Shown piece by piece: positions 1-9,090 of a stretch of 38,830 nt of DNA. The stretch comes from Trichococcus flocculiformis. GTDB taxonomy: Bacteria; Bacillota; Bacilli; Lactobacillales; Aerococcaceae. The stretch spans positions 1 to 38,830 of the forward strand of contig NZ_FOQC01000021.1 in the NCBI RefSeq assembly GCF_900113645.1, given 5' to 3'. Under the pieces are notes generated by a model that saw only the letters and a program-made list of their open reading frames with translations, had not been told where the DNA came from and ran no database searches. The stretch's first letter is position 1. Each line of letters starts with the position of its first letter. Both the position numbers and the translations under genes were made by a program.

Positions 1-504
1 TTCGAGGACGAAACCATGATCCGGGATTACCAAGCCATTGGCTGCACCTGGTTTCTCCGCGGCCACCAGCGAAAAATCCCCACTTATGGACAACACAAAG
101 GGGTAAAATTGATAGGCACCTTGGATTATGAAACCGGTCGGATCATTTGTACAGAAGAAGGGGCATACGACGCAGCGGCCTTCCTCCGTTTTCTGGAGCG
201 GACGTTGCGGGAATACCCCACCGGAAAAATCGTGATGGTATTGGATAATGCCCGTATCCACCACGCCAAGCTGATCCAGCCTTTTCTTAAAGAAAACGCT
301 AGGCGCCTGGCACTCATCTTCCTCCCTCCCTACAGCCCTCAGTTGAACCTAATGGAAGGCGTATGGAAGTGGCTCAAGGAATCGGTCATCAACAATGTTT
401 TTTTTGACCACGTCCAGAAAATCAAACAGGCGGTCCGCGGTTTCTTAGCCGATGTAAACGAGCGTCCCCTTGAGGTGATTGACCGACTGTGCGTGCGGAT
501 GTAA
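1..504 (+). CDS. IS630-family transposase, C-terminal part (5' end outside window)
   Basis: This is a DDE-superfamily transposase that would cut and rejoin the ends of its own insertion sequence. The frame is open to the left edge (it reads FEDET before the first Met at 16), so the gene starts before the window. The catalytic core is visible: the acidic FEDE motif at the very edge, VLDNARIHH with the second Asp, and the typical block LPPYSPQLNLMEGVWKWLK with the final Glu. The reading frame is intact to its TAA stop. No terminal inverted repeat could be assigned with confidence in the 70 bases after the stop. The neighbouring stump of a YfhO-like gene suggests that this copy, or a deletion next to it, disrupted local genes. 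The family call is firm; whether the full copy is active cannot be judged here. Confidence 0.85.
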   Translation, partial: FEDETMIRDYQAIGCTWFLRGHQRKIPTYGQHKGVKLIGTLDYETGRIICTEEGAYDAAAFLRFLERTLREYPTGKIVMVLDNARIHHAKLIQPFLKENARRLALIFLPPYSPQLNLMEGVWKWLKESVINNVFFDHVQKIKQAVRGFLADVNERPLEVIDRLCVRM

Positions 505-576
505 AGTATTTAATTCAACCTATATAGTTAGAGAAACGGGTTTGGACAACAGACAGTTTTTTTTTGCTTACGATAT

Positions 577-610
577 TTAATTAAGGAGGTTATTTAATTA
601 AGGAGGTTAT
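577..610 (+). repeat. 17-bp perfect tandem duplication containing a Shine-Dalgarno
   Basis: Two exact head-to-tail copies of TTAATTAAGGAGGTTAT lie at 577-593 and 594-610. Each holds AAGGAGG, so the region carries two ribosome binding sites in a row. The second copy lies just before the YfhO-like stump that opens with GTG at 616. A duplication like this fits slippage or a footprint left after a mobile element event; the cause is inferred. Confidence 0.85.
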
Positions 611-615
611 AGGTA

Positions 616-744
616 GTGAGGAAGCGGCATTCCTATTTATGCTCATTTATTATACCCGTGATATCATTATTGCTGGTATACATCTTTTTAGGAATTTATC
701 CTTTTGGAGATTTATCATTATTGACAGTAAAGTGGTGTCACTAA
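616..744 (+). pseudogene. N-terminal stump of a YfhO-like membrane protein
   Basis: Read from GTG 616, the frame gives a membrane segment followed by LGIYPFGDLSLLTV and then a stop after KWCH. The GIYPFG(D)xSLL motif directly after a first transmembrane helix is typical of the start of YfhO/glycosyltransferase-like polytopic membrane proteins, which are about 850 residues long. Only about 42 residues remain, and the sequence departs from the family exactly where a conserved acidic QY segment would be expected. The rest of the gene is absent from the window. I read this as a deletion stump next to the IS630 copy. Identification is by motif memory only. Confidence 0.45.
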
Positions 745-780
745 TAAAAAAGCTGTTTTACCATATTAAAAAACAAAAAG

Positions 781-856
781 AAACATTTATTAAACAAAAA
801 CAAAAAAATAAAACAAAAAAACGAACAAAAAGGTTGATTTTGTGTTTGGTTCTGTT
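781..856 (+). promoter_or_regulatory. A-rich DeoR/LacR-type operator region of the lac operon
   Basis: The stretch before and inside the lac promoter is built from repeated (A)AACAAAAA and TGTTT blocks, including CGAACAAAAA at 822-831 and TGTTTGGTTCTGTTTA at 842-857. The same CGAACAAAAA word occurs twice in front of the DeoR-family gene at 5637-6416. DeoR-family sugar repressors such as LacR bind TGTTT-rich direct repeats, so this is a plausible operator. Binding is inferred. Confidence 0.5.
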
Positions 857-862
857 TATAAT
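834..862 (+). promoter_or_regulatory. Sigma-A promoter of the lacFEG operon
   Basis: TTGATT at 834-839 and a perfect TATAAT at 857-862 are separated by 17 bp. It is the best promoter before lacF and leaves a leader of nearly 300 nt. The operator-like TGTTT blocks overlap the spacer and the upstream flank. Confidence 0.7.
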
Positions 863-957
863 GAGGGCATAAGGAAATAAAAACGCTTCCGGAAAAATGA
901 GTTGTGATTTTCCATACTGTCTTCGTAAAATCTTTAAAATATTTTTAGTAAGGAGAA

Positions 958-1138
958 ATGAATAGGGCTCTTGTACTGGGGACGGATTTAGCGGGTAAGA
1001 AATTGAAATCAATCATTACAAATCAAAGAAGGTGAGCAAGCTGCACGTAAATGGTGGCGTAAGACTGGCTTTAATACTATCGATACACTAAGCAAAGTTC
1101 TTGGAACGACAGCAACATCCTGGAAAGAAAAAATCTGA
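958..1138 (+). other. lac leader with two short unrecognised ORFs
   Basis: An ORF of 25 codons starts at ATG 958 behind AGGAG and stops at 1035. A second frame, open from 1007 to a TGA at 1136, reads like real protein ([20 protein letters not shown]) but has no start codon. I do not recognise either. The second is probably the tail of a deleted gene, given the debris upstream. A leader-peptide role for the first cannot be excluded. Confidence 0.35.
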
Positions 1139-1158
1139 ACAAATTGGAGGAAAATGAA

Positions 1159-1476
1159 ATGAACAGGGAAGAAGCTACTTTATTAGGGTTTGAAATTGTT
1201 GCCTATGCAGGTGAAGCGCGATCGTACCTTTTGGATGCTTTAAAAGCAGCGGAAAAAGGTGATTATGATAAAGCCGAAGCATTATGTGAAGAAGCAAATA
1301 CCAGCATCATAGAAGCTCATAAAGCTCAGACAAGTTTGCTTACTATGGAAGCTTCAGGTGATGATATTGCGTACAGCGTTACGATGATGCATGGACAGGA
1401 TCACTTGATGACAACATTGCTGCTTAGGGATTTGATGAAACATATGATTGAATTGTATAAAAGAGGGAGCAACTAA
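1159..1476 (+). CDS. lacF: PTS lactose-specific EIIA component
   Basis: This cytoplasmic protein carries phosphate from HPr to the lactose-specific IIB domain of LacE. The start is ATG 1159, with GGAGG at 1146-1150; an in-frame TTG at 1144 has no proper ribosome binding site. That gives 105 residues, the normal length for the PTS lactose/cellobiose IIA family. The phosphorylated histidine is in [10 protein letters not shown] and falls at residue 78, with the metal-binding Asp at 81, the same positions as in the staphylococcal enzyme. The stop lies two bases before the lacE start, so the genes are tightly coupled. This is the first gene of a lacFEG operon driven from the promoter at 834-862. 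Confidence 0.95.
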   Translation: MNREEATLLGFEIVAYAGEARSYLLDALKAAEKGDYDKAEALCEEANTSIIEAHKAQTSLLTMEASGDDIAYSVTMMHGQDHLMTTLLLRDLMKHMIELYKRGSN

Positions 1477-1478
1477 TT

Positions 1479-3197
1479 ATGATGAATGCATTGATTACAC
1501 AAATTGAAAAAGCTAAACCTTTTTTTGAGAAAGTATCCCGTAATATCTATCTACGCGCAATACGTGATGGCTTTATCTCAGCGATGCCTGTTGTTCTGTT
1601 TTCAAGTATTTTCCTATTGATTGCCTATGTTCCTAATATCTTCGGTTTCTCATGGAGTGCATCGACTGAAGCTTTGATTATGAAACCATACGGATATACA
1701 ATGGGGATTTTAGGAGTTTTGGTTGCCGGCACAACCGCGAAGTCTTTAACGGATTCCTTCAACAGAAAGCTGGAAAGCACCAATCAAATTAACTTCCTTT
1801 CCACTATGCTGGCTTCCATATCCGGTTTCTTGCTCCTTGCTGCGGATGCAGTTGAGGGCGGTGGATTTGCAAACGGATTCTTAGGAACAAAAGGACTATT
1901 GACAGCGTTTCTGGCAGCGTTCATTACTGTGAATATCTATAATATCACTGTGAAAAATAATGTGACGATCCGGATGCCGGAAGAAGTTCCACCAAACATT
2001 TCACAAGTTTTTAAAGATATCATTCCTTTTACCTTAGTGATTGTCGTCCTTTATGGTTTGGATATAGTGACCAGAAATATTATGGGGACGAATGTGGCGG
2101 AGTCCATCATTAAGTTATTCGAGCCACTGTTCACAGCGGCTGATGGCTACTTGGGCATTACAATCATATTTGGTGCCTATGCACTGTTCTGGTTTGTCGG
2201 GATACATGGACCCTCTATCGTTGAACCTGCTATTGCAGCGATTACGTATGCGAATATTGAAACAAATTTCCAACTTTTACAGGCTGGACAGCATGCAGAT
2301 AAGATTCTGACATCCGGAACGCAGATGTTTATCGTTACAATGGGTGGTACAGGTGCAACTTTAGTTGTTCCATTCATGTTCATGTGGTTATCAAAATCAA
2401 AACGGAATAAGGCGATCGGCAGAGCGTCAGTCGTACCGACTTTCTTCGGGGTTAATGAGCCAATTTTATTTGGAGCACCTATCGTTTTGAATCCGGTATT
2501 CTTTGTTCCATTTATTTTTGCACCGATTGCCAACGTATGGATTTTCAAATTCTTCGTTGATGTTCTTGGGATGAACAGCTTTAGCGTGAATTTGCCTTGG
2601 ACAACACCAGGTCCTTTAGGGATCGTTATCGGAACAGGATTCGGGCTGATGTCACTTGTTCTTGCTCTTACATTGATTGTAGTGGACGTAGTGATTTACT
2701 ACCCATTCTTTAAAGTCTACGATGCACAAATTCTTGAAGAAGAAAAAGCTGGAGTATCATCTACGGATAGTTTGAAAGAAAAAGTTGAAGGCAGCTTTGA
2801 TACTAAAAAAGCCAAAGCGGTCCTTGCAAGTGTTGAAGCGAACGAGAATGATCCGGAAGTTTTTGAGAATAAAATAACGGAAGCTAAAAACGTTCTTGTC
2901 CTTTGTGCCGGCGGTGGAACAAGTGGCCTTCTTGCTAATGCTTTAAATAAAGCTGCGGCTGAATATGGGGCTCCTGTAAAAGCAGCAGCAGGTAGCTATG
3001 GGGCGCACATGGATATCATGAAAGACTATGATTTAGTCATCCTGGCACCTCAAGTGGCTTCGAATTACGAAGATATCAAACAGGATACTGATAGATTGGG
3101 CGTTAAACTTGCTAAAACGCAAGGAGGTCAATATATTAAATTGACCCGTGATGGCCAAGGAGCTCTTGCATTTGTTCAGGAACAATTTGAAGACTAG
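1479..3197 (+). CDS. lacE: PTS lactose-specific EIICB component
   Basis: This membrane permease imports lactose and phosphorylates it to lactose-6-phosphate. The product has 572 residues. The N-terminal ~420 residues form the multi-pass IIC domain, with the conserved segment [22 protein letters not shown] linker then leads to the cytoplasmic IIB domain from about residue 467. The phosphorylated cysteine in [10 protein letters not shown] is residue 476, the position known for the staphylococcal lactose EII. ATG codons at 1479 and 1482 both fit the GAGGGAG ribosome binding site; the first gives the familiar numbering. It lies between lacF and lacG in one operon. Confidence 0.95.
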   Translation: MMNALITQIEKAKPFFEKVSRNIYLRAIRDGFISAMPVVLFSSIFLLIAYVPNIFGFSWSASTEALIMKPYGYTMGILGVLVAGTTAKSLTDSFNRKLESTNQINFLSTMLASISGFLLLAADAVEGGGFANGFLGTKGLLTAFLAAFITVNIYNITVKNNVTIRMPEEVPPNISQVFKDIIPFTLVIVVLYGLDIVTRNIMGTNVAESIIKLFEPLFTAADGYLGITIIFGAYALFWFVGIHGPSIVEPAIAAITYANIETNFQLLQAGQHADKILTSGTQMFIVTMGGTGATLVVPFMFMWLSKSKRNKAIGRASVVPTFFGVNEPILFGAPIVLNPVFFVPFIFAPIANVWIFKFFVDVLGMNSFSVNLPWTTPGPLGIVIGTGFGLMSLVLALTLIVVDVVIYYPFFKVYDAQILEEEKAGVSSTDSLKEKVEGSFDTKKAKAVLASVEANENDPEVFENKITEAKNVLVLCAGGGTSGLLANALNKAAAEYGAPVKAAAGSYGAHMDIMKDYDLVILAPQVASNYEDIKQDTDRLGVKLAKTQGGQYIKLTRDGQGALAFVQEQFED

Positions 3198-4616
<1,419 letters not shown>

Positions 4617-4664
4617 CACGTTTATTCTTATAGAGTAGGAAAGTAAAAAATAATACAACTACAC

Positions 4665-4703
4665 AAAACAGCATCGGGAAATTTTCCCCGATGCTGTTTT
4701 TTT
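4665..4703 (+). terminator. Intrinsic terminator of lacFEG
   Basis: CAGCATCGGG pairs with CCCGATGCTG around a short loop and is followed by seven T residues. The A-run on the left side could also let it work on the other strand. Confidence 0.9.
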
Positions 4704-4721
4704 CGGGGAATTGAGAGCCAG

Positions 4722-4851
4722 CTCCGGTGAAGGGACTGCTCATCGGTGGAACCGATCCACAAATAGGGGCCAACGCCGGCGAAGCACCCTTCGCCGGAGC
4801 AGGACAGCGAAACCCAGCAGTCAACTACGGCGAAGCTGTCGTTCACCGGAG
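4722..4851. repeat. Three-unit palindromic intergenic element, copy A
   Basis: Three hairpin-like units lie at 4722-4750, 4774-4799 and 4825-4851, with starts 52 and 51 bp apart. The middle unit is a near-perfect palindrome, CCGGCGAAG/CTTCGCCGG. The element sits in the convergent gap between lacG and the HAD gene, between both genes' terminators. The third unit and the ~20 bp after it closely match copy B (shared GCAGTCAACT before it and GAGCACAGCTCCC after it). Function unknown. Confidence 0.8.
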
Positions 4852-4902
4852 CACAGCTCCCGTTGATACGGTAACCTTGGCAACAACGTACTTTACCAAA
4901 AA

Positions 4903-4940
4903 GAAAACGCACCATCGGCCGGGCCGATGGTGCGTTCTCT
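4903..4940 (-). terminator. Terminator of the deoR-HAD operon
   Basis: AACGCACCATCGGCC at 4906-4920 pairs perfectly with its complement at 4922-4936. The minus strand continues into a T-rich run (TTTTCTTTTT). It lies just after the HAD gene on the minus strand. Confidence 0.85.
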
Positions 4941-4947
4941 TTAACTT

Positions 4948-5640
4948 TTATGCTTGCTCTGCGAAAAGGCGCTGGGTGAAGCCGTGGAAGTCCGTGATGA
5001 CACCGTCCTTGCAGAGGTTTTCCTTTTGGAAGGTTTCCCGGTTCTTGAAGAACGGGTCGATTGCGATGATCATACCGATGTTCGCGCTGTTGGCCGCGCG
5101 GAGCCCGGAATAGGCGTCCTCAATGACCAGACATTCTTCAGGGGGGACCCCGAGTTTTCTGGCGGCATGCAGGAAGATGTCCGGCTCCGGTTTGCCGGGG
5201 AAGGAACCATCATCGAAGACGACTTTGTCCGGATCGAACCAACGATCAAGCGCAAAGGTGTCGAAATAGAAGTCAACATTTTCTTTGATGGTCGCGGTGG
5301 CGATCGTCAGCGGCAACTTGCGCTCCTTCAGATCGTCCAGCACTTCGGTCAAGCCGTCCGTCAATACGAGTTGCTCCGGTTTGTTCAGGCAGAGTCTGCG
5401 GTAATGCTCTTCCTTCTCCAAAGAAAGTTTCTGCACTTCTTCGTCCGTCAAGTCAGGGGATACAAAATGACGCAGGATTTTGTCGTTCGTGCGGCCGTGT
5501 ACGTTTGTCAGAATCTCTGTTTCTGTGAGCCCGTTACCTGGACTGTACTTTTGGATCATGTCGATCCAAGCCTGTTCATGCAGATGCGAATCCTGGAACA
5601 TTGTGCCGTTGAAGTCAAAAATGATGCCGTTCAGTTTCAT
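4948..5640 (-). CDS. HAD-superfamily phosphatase, beta-phosphoglucomutase-like
   Basis: This is a 230-residue cytoplasmic HAD hydrolase of subfamily IA with a helical cap, likely acting on a sugar phosphate. Motif I reads FDFNGT at residues 8-13: the nucleophile Asp9 is present, but the usual second Asp (acid/base) is Asn11. Motif II is the Thr in TIATAT, the Lys is in GKPEPD, and motif IV is VIEDAYSGLRAA. The gene overlaps the DeoR-family gene by four bases (ATGA), so the two are translationally coupled and probably share one regulon. True beta-phosphoglucomutases keep the second Asp, so a phosphatase or altered role is more likely than mutase activity. Substrate unknown. Confidence 0.8.
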   Translation of the reverse strand: MKLNGIIFDFNGTMFQDSHLHEQAWIDMIQKYSPGNGLTETEILTNVHGRTNDKILRHFVSPDLTDEEVQKLSLEKEEHYRRLCLNKPEQLVLTDGLTEVLDDLKERKLPLTIATATIKENVDFYFDTFALDRWFDPDKVVFDDGSFPGKPEPDIFLHAARKLGVPPEECLVIEDAYSGLRAANSANIGMIIAIDPFFKNRETFQKENLCKDGVITDFHGFTQRLFAEQA

Positions 5641-6416
5641 AAGTTAGCTCCTTCTTCTGTTTGGGCTTGTGCTAGAGTGACGTACTGTGAGTAATGAGTG
5701 ACCAGATCTGCGCTGATATGGTCATCCGTGATCAAGTGATCGATGTCGTGCAGATTGTAGAAATTGTAGAAGTCGTCCCTGTTGAATTTCTTGTTGTCCG
5801 CCAGTAAGTATTTTGTGCGGGAGTTGTTCAGGGCGATATTCTGGGTTTCTCCTTCCGCCATGCTATAGGTGGAGATCGCTTCATTGTGGATGCCGTTGGC
5901 GCTGATGAAGCATTTGGAGAACTTCAATTTTTTCAGGTTGTCGTTCGCGATCGGGCCGAAGAAAGCACCCGTGTTTTTCCGGTAATCGCCACCGATCATA
6001 ATGATATCCGCGGTGTCGTATTGGCGCAGATTTTCGAAAACCGGATAGCTGTTTGTGATGATGCGGATTTTTTTGCCGCCGAGATAGCTCGCCAGTATTT
6101 CGATTGTCGTGCCCGGCCCGAGGAAAATGGTGTCGCCATCCTCAACGTAGCTTGCCGCCAATTTGGCAATCGCTTTCTTTTCTTCTTTTTGGACTTCTTG
6201 TTTTTCCGTATGCGAGAGTTCCTGGTCCAATGCGTAGCTGATGCTTTGTGCTCCGCCGTGGATGCGCAGGATTTTTCCGGCCTTATCGAGTTCGTCCAGA
6301 TCCCTGCGCACGGTCATGTCGGAAACGTTCAGTTGCTTGACGATATCGGCTACGGTGATGATGCCTTCCTGGTTGACGATTTCAGTGAGTATCAGCAGGC
6401 GTTCTTTTTTTAACAT
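5637..6416 (-). CDS. DeoR-family sugar-operon repressor, candidate LacR
   Basis: This is a transcriptional repressor with an N-terminal DeoR-type helix-turn-helix (about residues 5-58, including TVADIVKQLNVSDMTVRRDLDEL) and a C-terminal sugar-phosphate sensing domain (from about residue 75). ATG 6416 is preferred over 6422 because AGAGGTG at 6424-6430 is then seven bases away. It is followed by a HAD phosphatase in a four-base overlap and lies convergent to lacFEG. Its promoter region carries CGAACAAAAA twice, a word also found at the lac promoter, which supports control of lacFEG plus autoregulation. LacR of lactic acid bacteria belongs to this family, but the specific assignment is inference. 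Confidence 0.85.
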   Translation of the reverse strand: MLKKERLLILTEIVNQEGIITVADIVKQLNVSDMTVRRDLDELDKAGKILRIHGGAQSISYALDQELSHTEKQEVQKEEKKAIAKLAASYVEDGDTIFLGPGTTIEILASYLGGKKIRIITNSYPVFENLRQYDTADIIMIGGDYRKNTGAFFGPIANDNLKKLKFSKCFISANGIHNEAISTYSMAEGETQNIALNNSRTKYLLADNKKFNRDDFYNFYNLHDIDHLITDDHISADLVTHYSQYVTLAQAQTEEGANL

Positions 6417-6443
6417 TTTCATTCACCTCTTTATATTAACTAT

Positions 6444-6472
6444 AATTTAGCACAATTTCACGGTCTGGTCAA
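6444..6472 (-). promoter_or_regulatory. Promoter of the DeoR-family gene
   Basis: On the minus strand TTGACC (6472-6467) and TAAATT (6449-6444) are 17 bp apart, about 28 bp before the chosen start codon. The operator words lie immediately upstream of the -35 box. Confidence 0.65.
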
Positions 6473-6479
6473 CACAAAA

Positions 6480-6530
6480 CGAACAAAAATAAACAAAAAC
6501 GCAACGATTTGATGGGGTTTCGAACAAAAA
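6480..6530. promoter_or_regulatory. Candidate DeoR-family operators upstream of the repressor gene
   Basis: CGAACAAAAATAAACAAAAA begins at 6480, and a second CGAACAAAAA lies at 6521-6530. The complement reads as TGTTTxTTTTTGTTCG, the style of operator used by LacR-type repressors. The shared word with 822-831 links this gene to the lac promoter. Confidence 0.5.
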
Positions 6531-6588
6531 TGTGTTTTTTAATACCGTAAAGGTTCAAAGAAACACAAACAATCATTAATGAACATGA

Positions 6589-6795
<207 letters not shown>

Positions 6796-6810
6796 AAAAT
6801 ACATCGCCAT

Positions 6811-6937
6811 CTCCGGGGAAGGGCCTCCCACCGGAGGAGACAACAATAAGATACCCGCCAGCTCCGGCGAAGAACCGCTCGCCGGAGGAAACAACTAAAA
6901 AAGCAGTCAACTCCGGCGAAACCGTCGATCACCGGAG
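6811..6937. repeat. Three-unit palindromic intergenic element, copy B
   Basis: Units lie at 6811-6836, 6862-6887 and 6911-6937, with starts 51 and 49 bp apart. All three carry the clean CTCCGG...CCGGAG frame. It lies between the bidirectional terminator at 6754-6795 and the azoR terminator at 6984-7028. It is the closest relative of copy A. Confidence 0.85.
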
Positions 6938-6983
6938 CACAGCTCCCGGTGATCCGTTATCAGATCAGGGTGTAATTGGAAAG

Positions 6984-7028
6984 GCACAAAAAAAGACGCA
7001 CACCAGCCGATTGCTAGTGCGCGTCCGT
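6984..7028 (-). terminator. Terminator of azoR
   Basis: GACGCACAC at 6995 pairs with GTGCGCGTC at 7017-7025 with one mismatch, and the minus strand then runs into seven or more T residues. Confidence 0.75.
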
Positions 7029-7037
7029 ATTTCTTGA

Positions 7038-7664
7038 TTATAGTGATTTTGCCAATGCTTCGACTTTCGCCAAGCCTTCTTCGATGATTGCTGCTGCTTG
7101 ATCAGGAACAGCTGCATGTCCTTCGATGATGACTTCACCGATGATTTCCATTCCGAATACGCCGCCGAATACGTTGCGCATGTAGTTGACGCCCATATCC
7201 ATTGGGGCCATTTCAGGAGCGGAGTAGTAGCCTCCACGAGCGTTCAATAGGATAACTTTCTTTTCAGGCATCAAAGCAACCATTGTGCCTGTTTCATCAT
7301 ATTTGAAAGCAAAGCCAGCTGCAAAGATGTAGTCGATGAATGTTTGCAATTTAGCAGGGATCGTCAAGTTCCACAATGGGAATGCGAATACGATCACGTC
7401 AGCAGCAGTCACTGCATCCATAACTTTTTGTTTCGCTGCCAAAAGGCGTGTTTCGATGTCAGTCAATTCTTCGCCGACTGCCATTTTGCCGTAAGCGCCG
7501 AAAAGGTCTTGACCCAAGTAAGGCATGTCTTCTGAAAAGACGTTATAAGTTGTGATGTTCAATTTTTCATTTTCTTTGGCTGCAGCTAAAAAAGTTTCAT
7601 ACATTTTTGAAGAAATTGCTTCCTCTGCTGGTCTGTTGTTTCCTTTTACTACTAAAACGTTCAT
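7038..7664 (-). CDS. azoR: FMN-dependent NADH-azoreductase
   Basis: This is a 208-residue flavodoxin-fold quinone/azo reductase that uses FMN and NADH and acts in the cytoplasm, usually in quinone and electrophile detoxification. The family blocks are present: PLWNLTIPAKLQTFIDYI at the FMN site, the N-terminal VKGNNRP segment, and LNARGGYYS. Its length matches AzoR proteins. GGAGG sits seven bases before ATG 7664. The gene stands alone with its own terminator. A perfect inverted repeat over its presumed promoter (7709-7725) suggests control by a redox- or electrophile-responsive repressor. Confidence 0.9.
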   Translation of the reverse strand: MNVLVVKGNNRPAEEAISSKMYETFLAAAKENEKLNITTYNVFSEDMPYLGQDLFGAYGKMAVGEELTDIETRLLAAKQKVMDAVTAADVIVFAFPLWNLTIPAKLQTFIDYIFAAGFAFKYDETGTMVALMPEKKVILLNARGGYYSAPEMAPMDMGVNYMRNVFGGVFGMEIIGEVIIEGHAAVPDQAAAIIEEGLAKVEALAKSL

Positions 7665-7708
7665 GTGTGTTCCTCCACTTATGGTATATTTGATGCGAGT
7701 TTCATTTC

Positions 7709-7725
7709 ACTTACCGCATGTAAGT
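7709..7725. promoter_or_regulatory. Operator-like inverted repeat at the azoR promoter
   Basis: ACTTAC-CGCAT-GTAAGT is a perfect six-base inverted repeat. It overlaps a TATACT-type -10 box on the minus strand (7723-7728), 45 bases before the azoR start. The regulator is unknown. Confidence 0.45.
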
Positions 7726-7858
7726 ATAGTATAACATCTCGACTTCGAAATAAATAGTGGATATGCTCAAAAAAATAAACAATTTGAATTTTCGTAACAT
7801 TTGCACTAACATAGGAAGGAATATTTCGATAGTTTCGAGAAAACGGGAGTGAATGTTT

Positions 7859-9016
7859 ATGCAAAAATCCAGCCAAAGCCAAAGGATCGAAATCTTTGAC
7901 GGCATGCGGGGATTGGCCTCGGTCATTGTCATGATTTTCCACATGGCGGTCTGGACAGTTTATGGCTACAGTGCCAATGAATATAAAGTTTTTGCCAACT
8001 CATTTTGGCGGGTGGCGACGCAGACACCCTTGAAAATGCTCTGGGCCGGCAATGAGGCGGTGCTGGTCTTCTACATCATCGGTGGTTTCGTGCTGGCGCG
8101 GCCTTACCTGAGTGGGCGCAAGCTGGATTTCAAGCCTTTCATCATCAAACGCTGGATCCGCTTGATGCTCCCTTATGTGCTGATCATCACGGTAACGGTC
8201 ATGCTGATTGCCCTATTCGGAGCTTGGAAACATGACACGATCGACTTGAGTGGTTCGTTCAATGTGAAATGGAAAAGAGTGCCTAACGCGCTGGAAATGC
8301 TGCTGTACTTTGTCGGTTATGACTACAATCTGAACATCCTCAGCGGCGCTTTCTGGAGCATGGTCCAGGAATGGCGCCTTTCCTTCATCCTGCCTTTTAT
8401 CGCGGTGGCATTGCATCGCTACGCGACGGGGAAAGTGTTAGGCGGCTATGCCGTCATGCAATTCGCGATCGAGAAGCTGACGGATTGGGGGATGCGCAGC
8501 GACACAGCTTGGTTGGCGCAGCTGTCTGAATCGCTCAACCGGACGAATTATTATGCAATCTTTTTTGTTATGGGAGCTGTTTTGGCGAAGCATATGCCGG
8601 CGATCCGGACATTTGTGCAGGAGCACCGTCTTTTCCGGATCCTGTCGGCCTGGGCGATTCCGTTCTTGATTCCTAGCCAGTGGATCCTGGCGGCGCTCGG
8701 ATTTTCGTTCCGGGTGCGGCATGCGCTGTTGCTGACTGGTTTGGGTATCATTTTGTTCCTGTTGTTGTGCCTGGAATCGCCGCGTTTGACGGCCTTCTTC
8801 AAATCGAAACCGCTGCTGCTCTTGGGAAAGCTGTCCTTCAGCCTGTACCTGACGCACACGACGTCGATCGTCCTCTTTGTGACGTTACTCGGCCAGACCA
8901 TCCCGCCGGAAATCGCGCTGTTGCTGTCGCCGCTGTTCGCTTTGCCTGTGGCCTACTTATGGCAGAAGTATGTCGAAACATGGTGCCTCGATTTGCTGAA
9001 TCATTTCAAGAAATAG
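7859..9016 (+). CDS. Membrane acyltransferase, acyltransferase-3 (OafA/YrhL-like) family
   Basis: This integral membrane protein of 385 residues with about ten hydrophobic segments probably transfers an acyl group, often acetyl, to a cell-surface glycan or lipid. The family hallmarks are near the N-terminus: IEIFDGMRGLASVIVMIFHM, with the RGLA motif and the essential His in the first helix. Later helices carry FYIIGGFVLARP and LGKLSFSLYLTHTT. ATG 7859 gives nine bases to GGGAG; ATG 7853 is too close. It lacks the extracellular SGNH domain found in some relatives. It precedes a glycosyltransferase/GtrA pair, so a surface-glycan role fits. Substrate unknown. Confidence 0.85.
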   Translation: MQKSSQSQRIEIFDGMRGLASVIVMIFHMAVWTVYGYSANEYKVFANSFWRVATQTPLKMLWAGNEAVLVFYIIGGFVLARPYLSGRKLDFKPFIIKRWIRLMLPYVLIITVTVMLIALFGAWKHDTIDLSGSFNVKWKRVPNALEMLLYFVGYDYNLNILSGAFWSMVQEWRLSFILPFIAVALHRYATGKVLGGYAVMQFAIEKLTDWGMRSDTAWLAQLSESLNRTNYYAIFFVMGAVLAKHMPAIRTFVQEHRLFRILSAWAIPFLIPSQWILAALGFSFRVRHALLLTGLGIILFLLLCLESPRLTAFFKSKPLLLLGKLSFSLYLTHTTSIVLFVTLLGQTIPPEIALLLSPLFALPVAYLWQKYVETWCLDLLNHFKK

Positions 9017-9090
9017 ACGGTCAACCTGCGCTAAGTATGATACGATAAAGGAAAGCTCAGAATTCTGAAAGAACATGCAGGGGTGGACAC

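Noticed and set aside
878-891. cre-like site in the lac leader
   Set aside because: Three mismatches to the consensus, including weak outer bases; not better than chance in an AT-rich region.
4722-4851. CRISPR array reading of the three-unit elements (about 27-bp repeats, 23-25-bp spacers)
   Set aside because: Units are palindromic and diverged from one another within a locus, each locus has only three, spacers are partly shared between copies A and B, and no cas genes are present.
4954-5694. 246-residue ORF on the plus strand opposite the HAD gene
   Set aside because: It is the antisense shadow of a gene with clear HAD motifs and has no start signal.
5886-6413. 175-residue ORF on the plus strand opposite the DeoR-family gene
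   Set aside because: Antisense shadow of a well-supported repressor gene.
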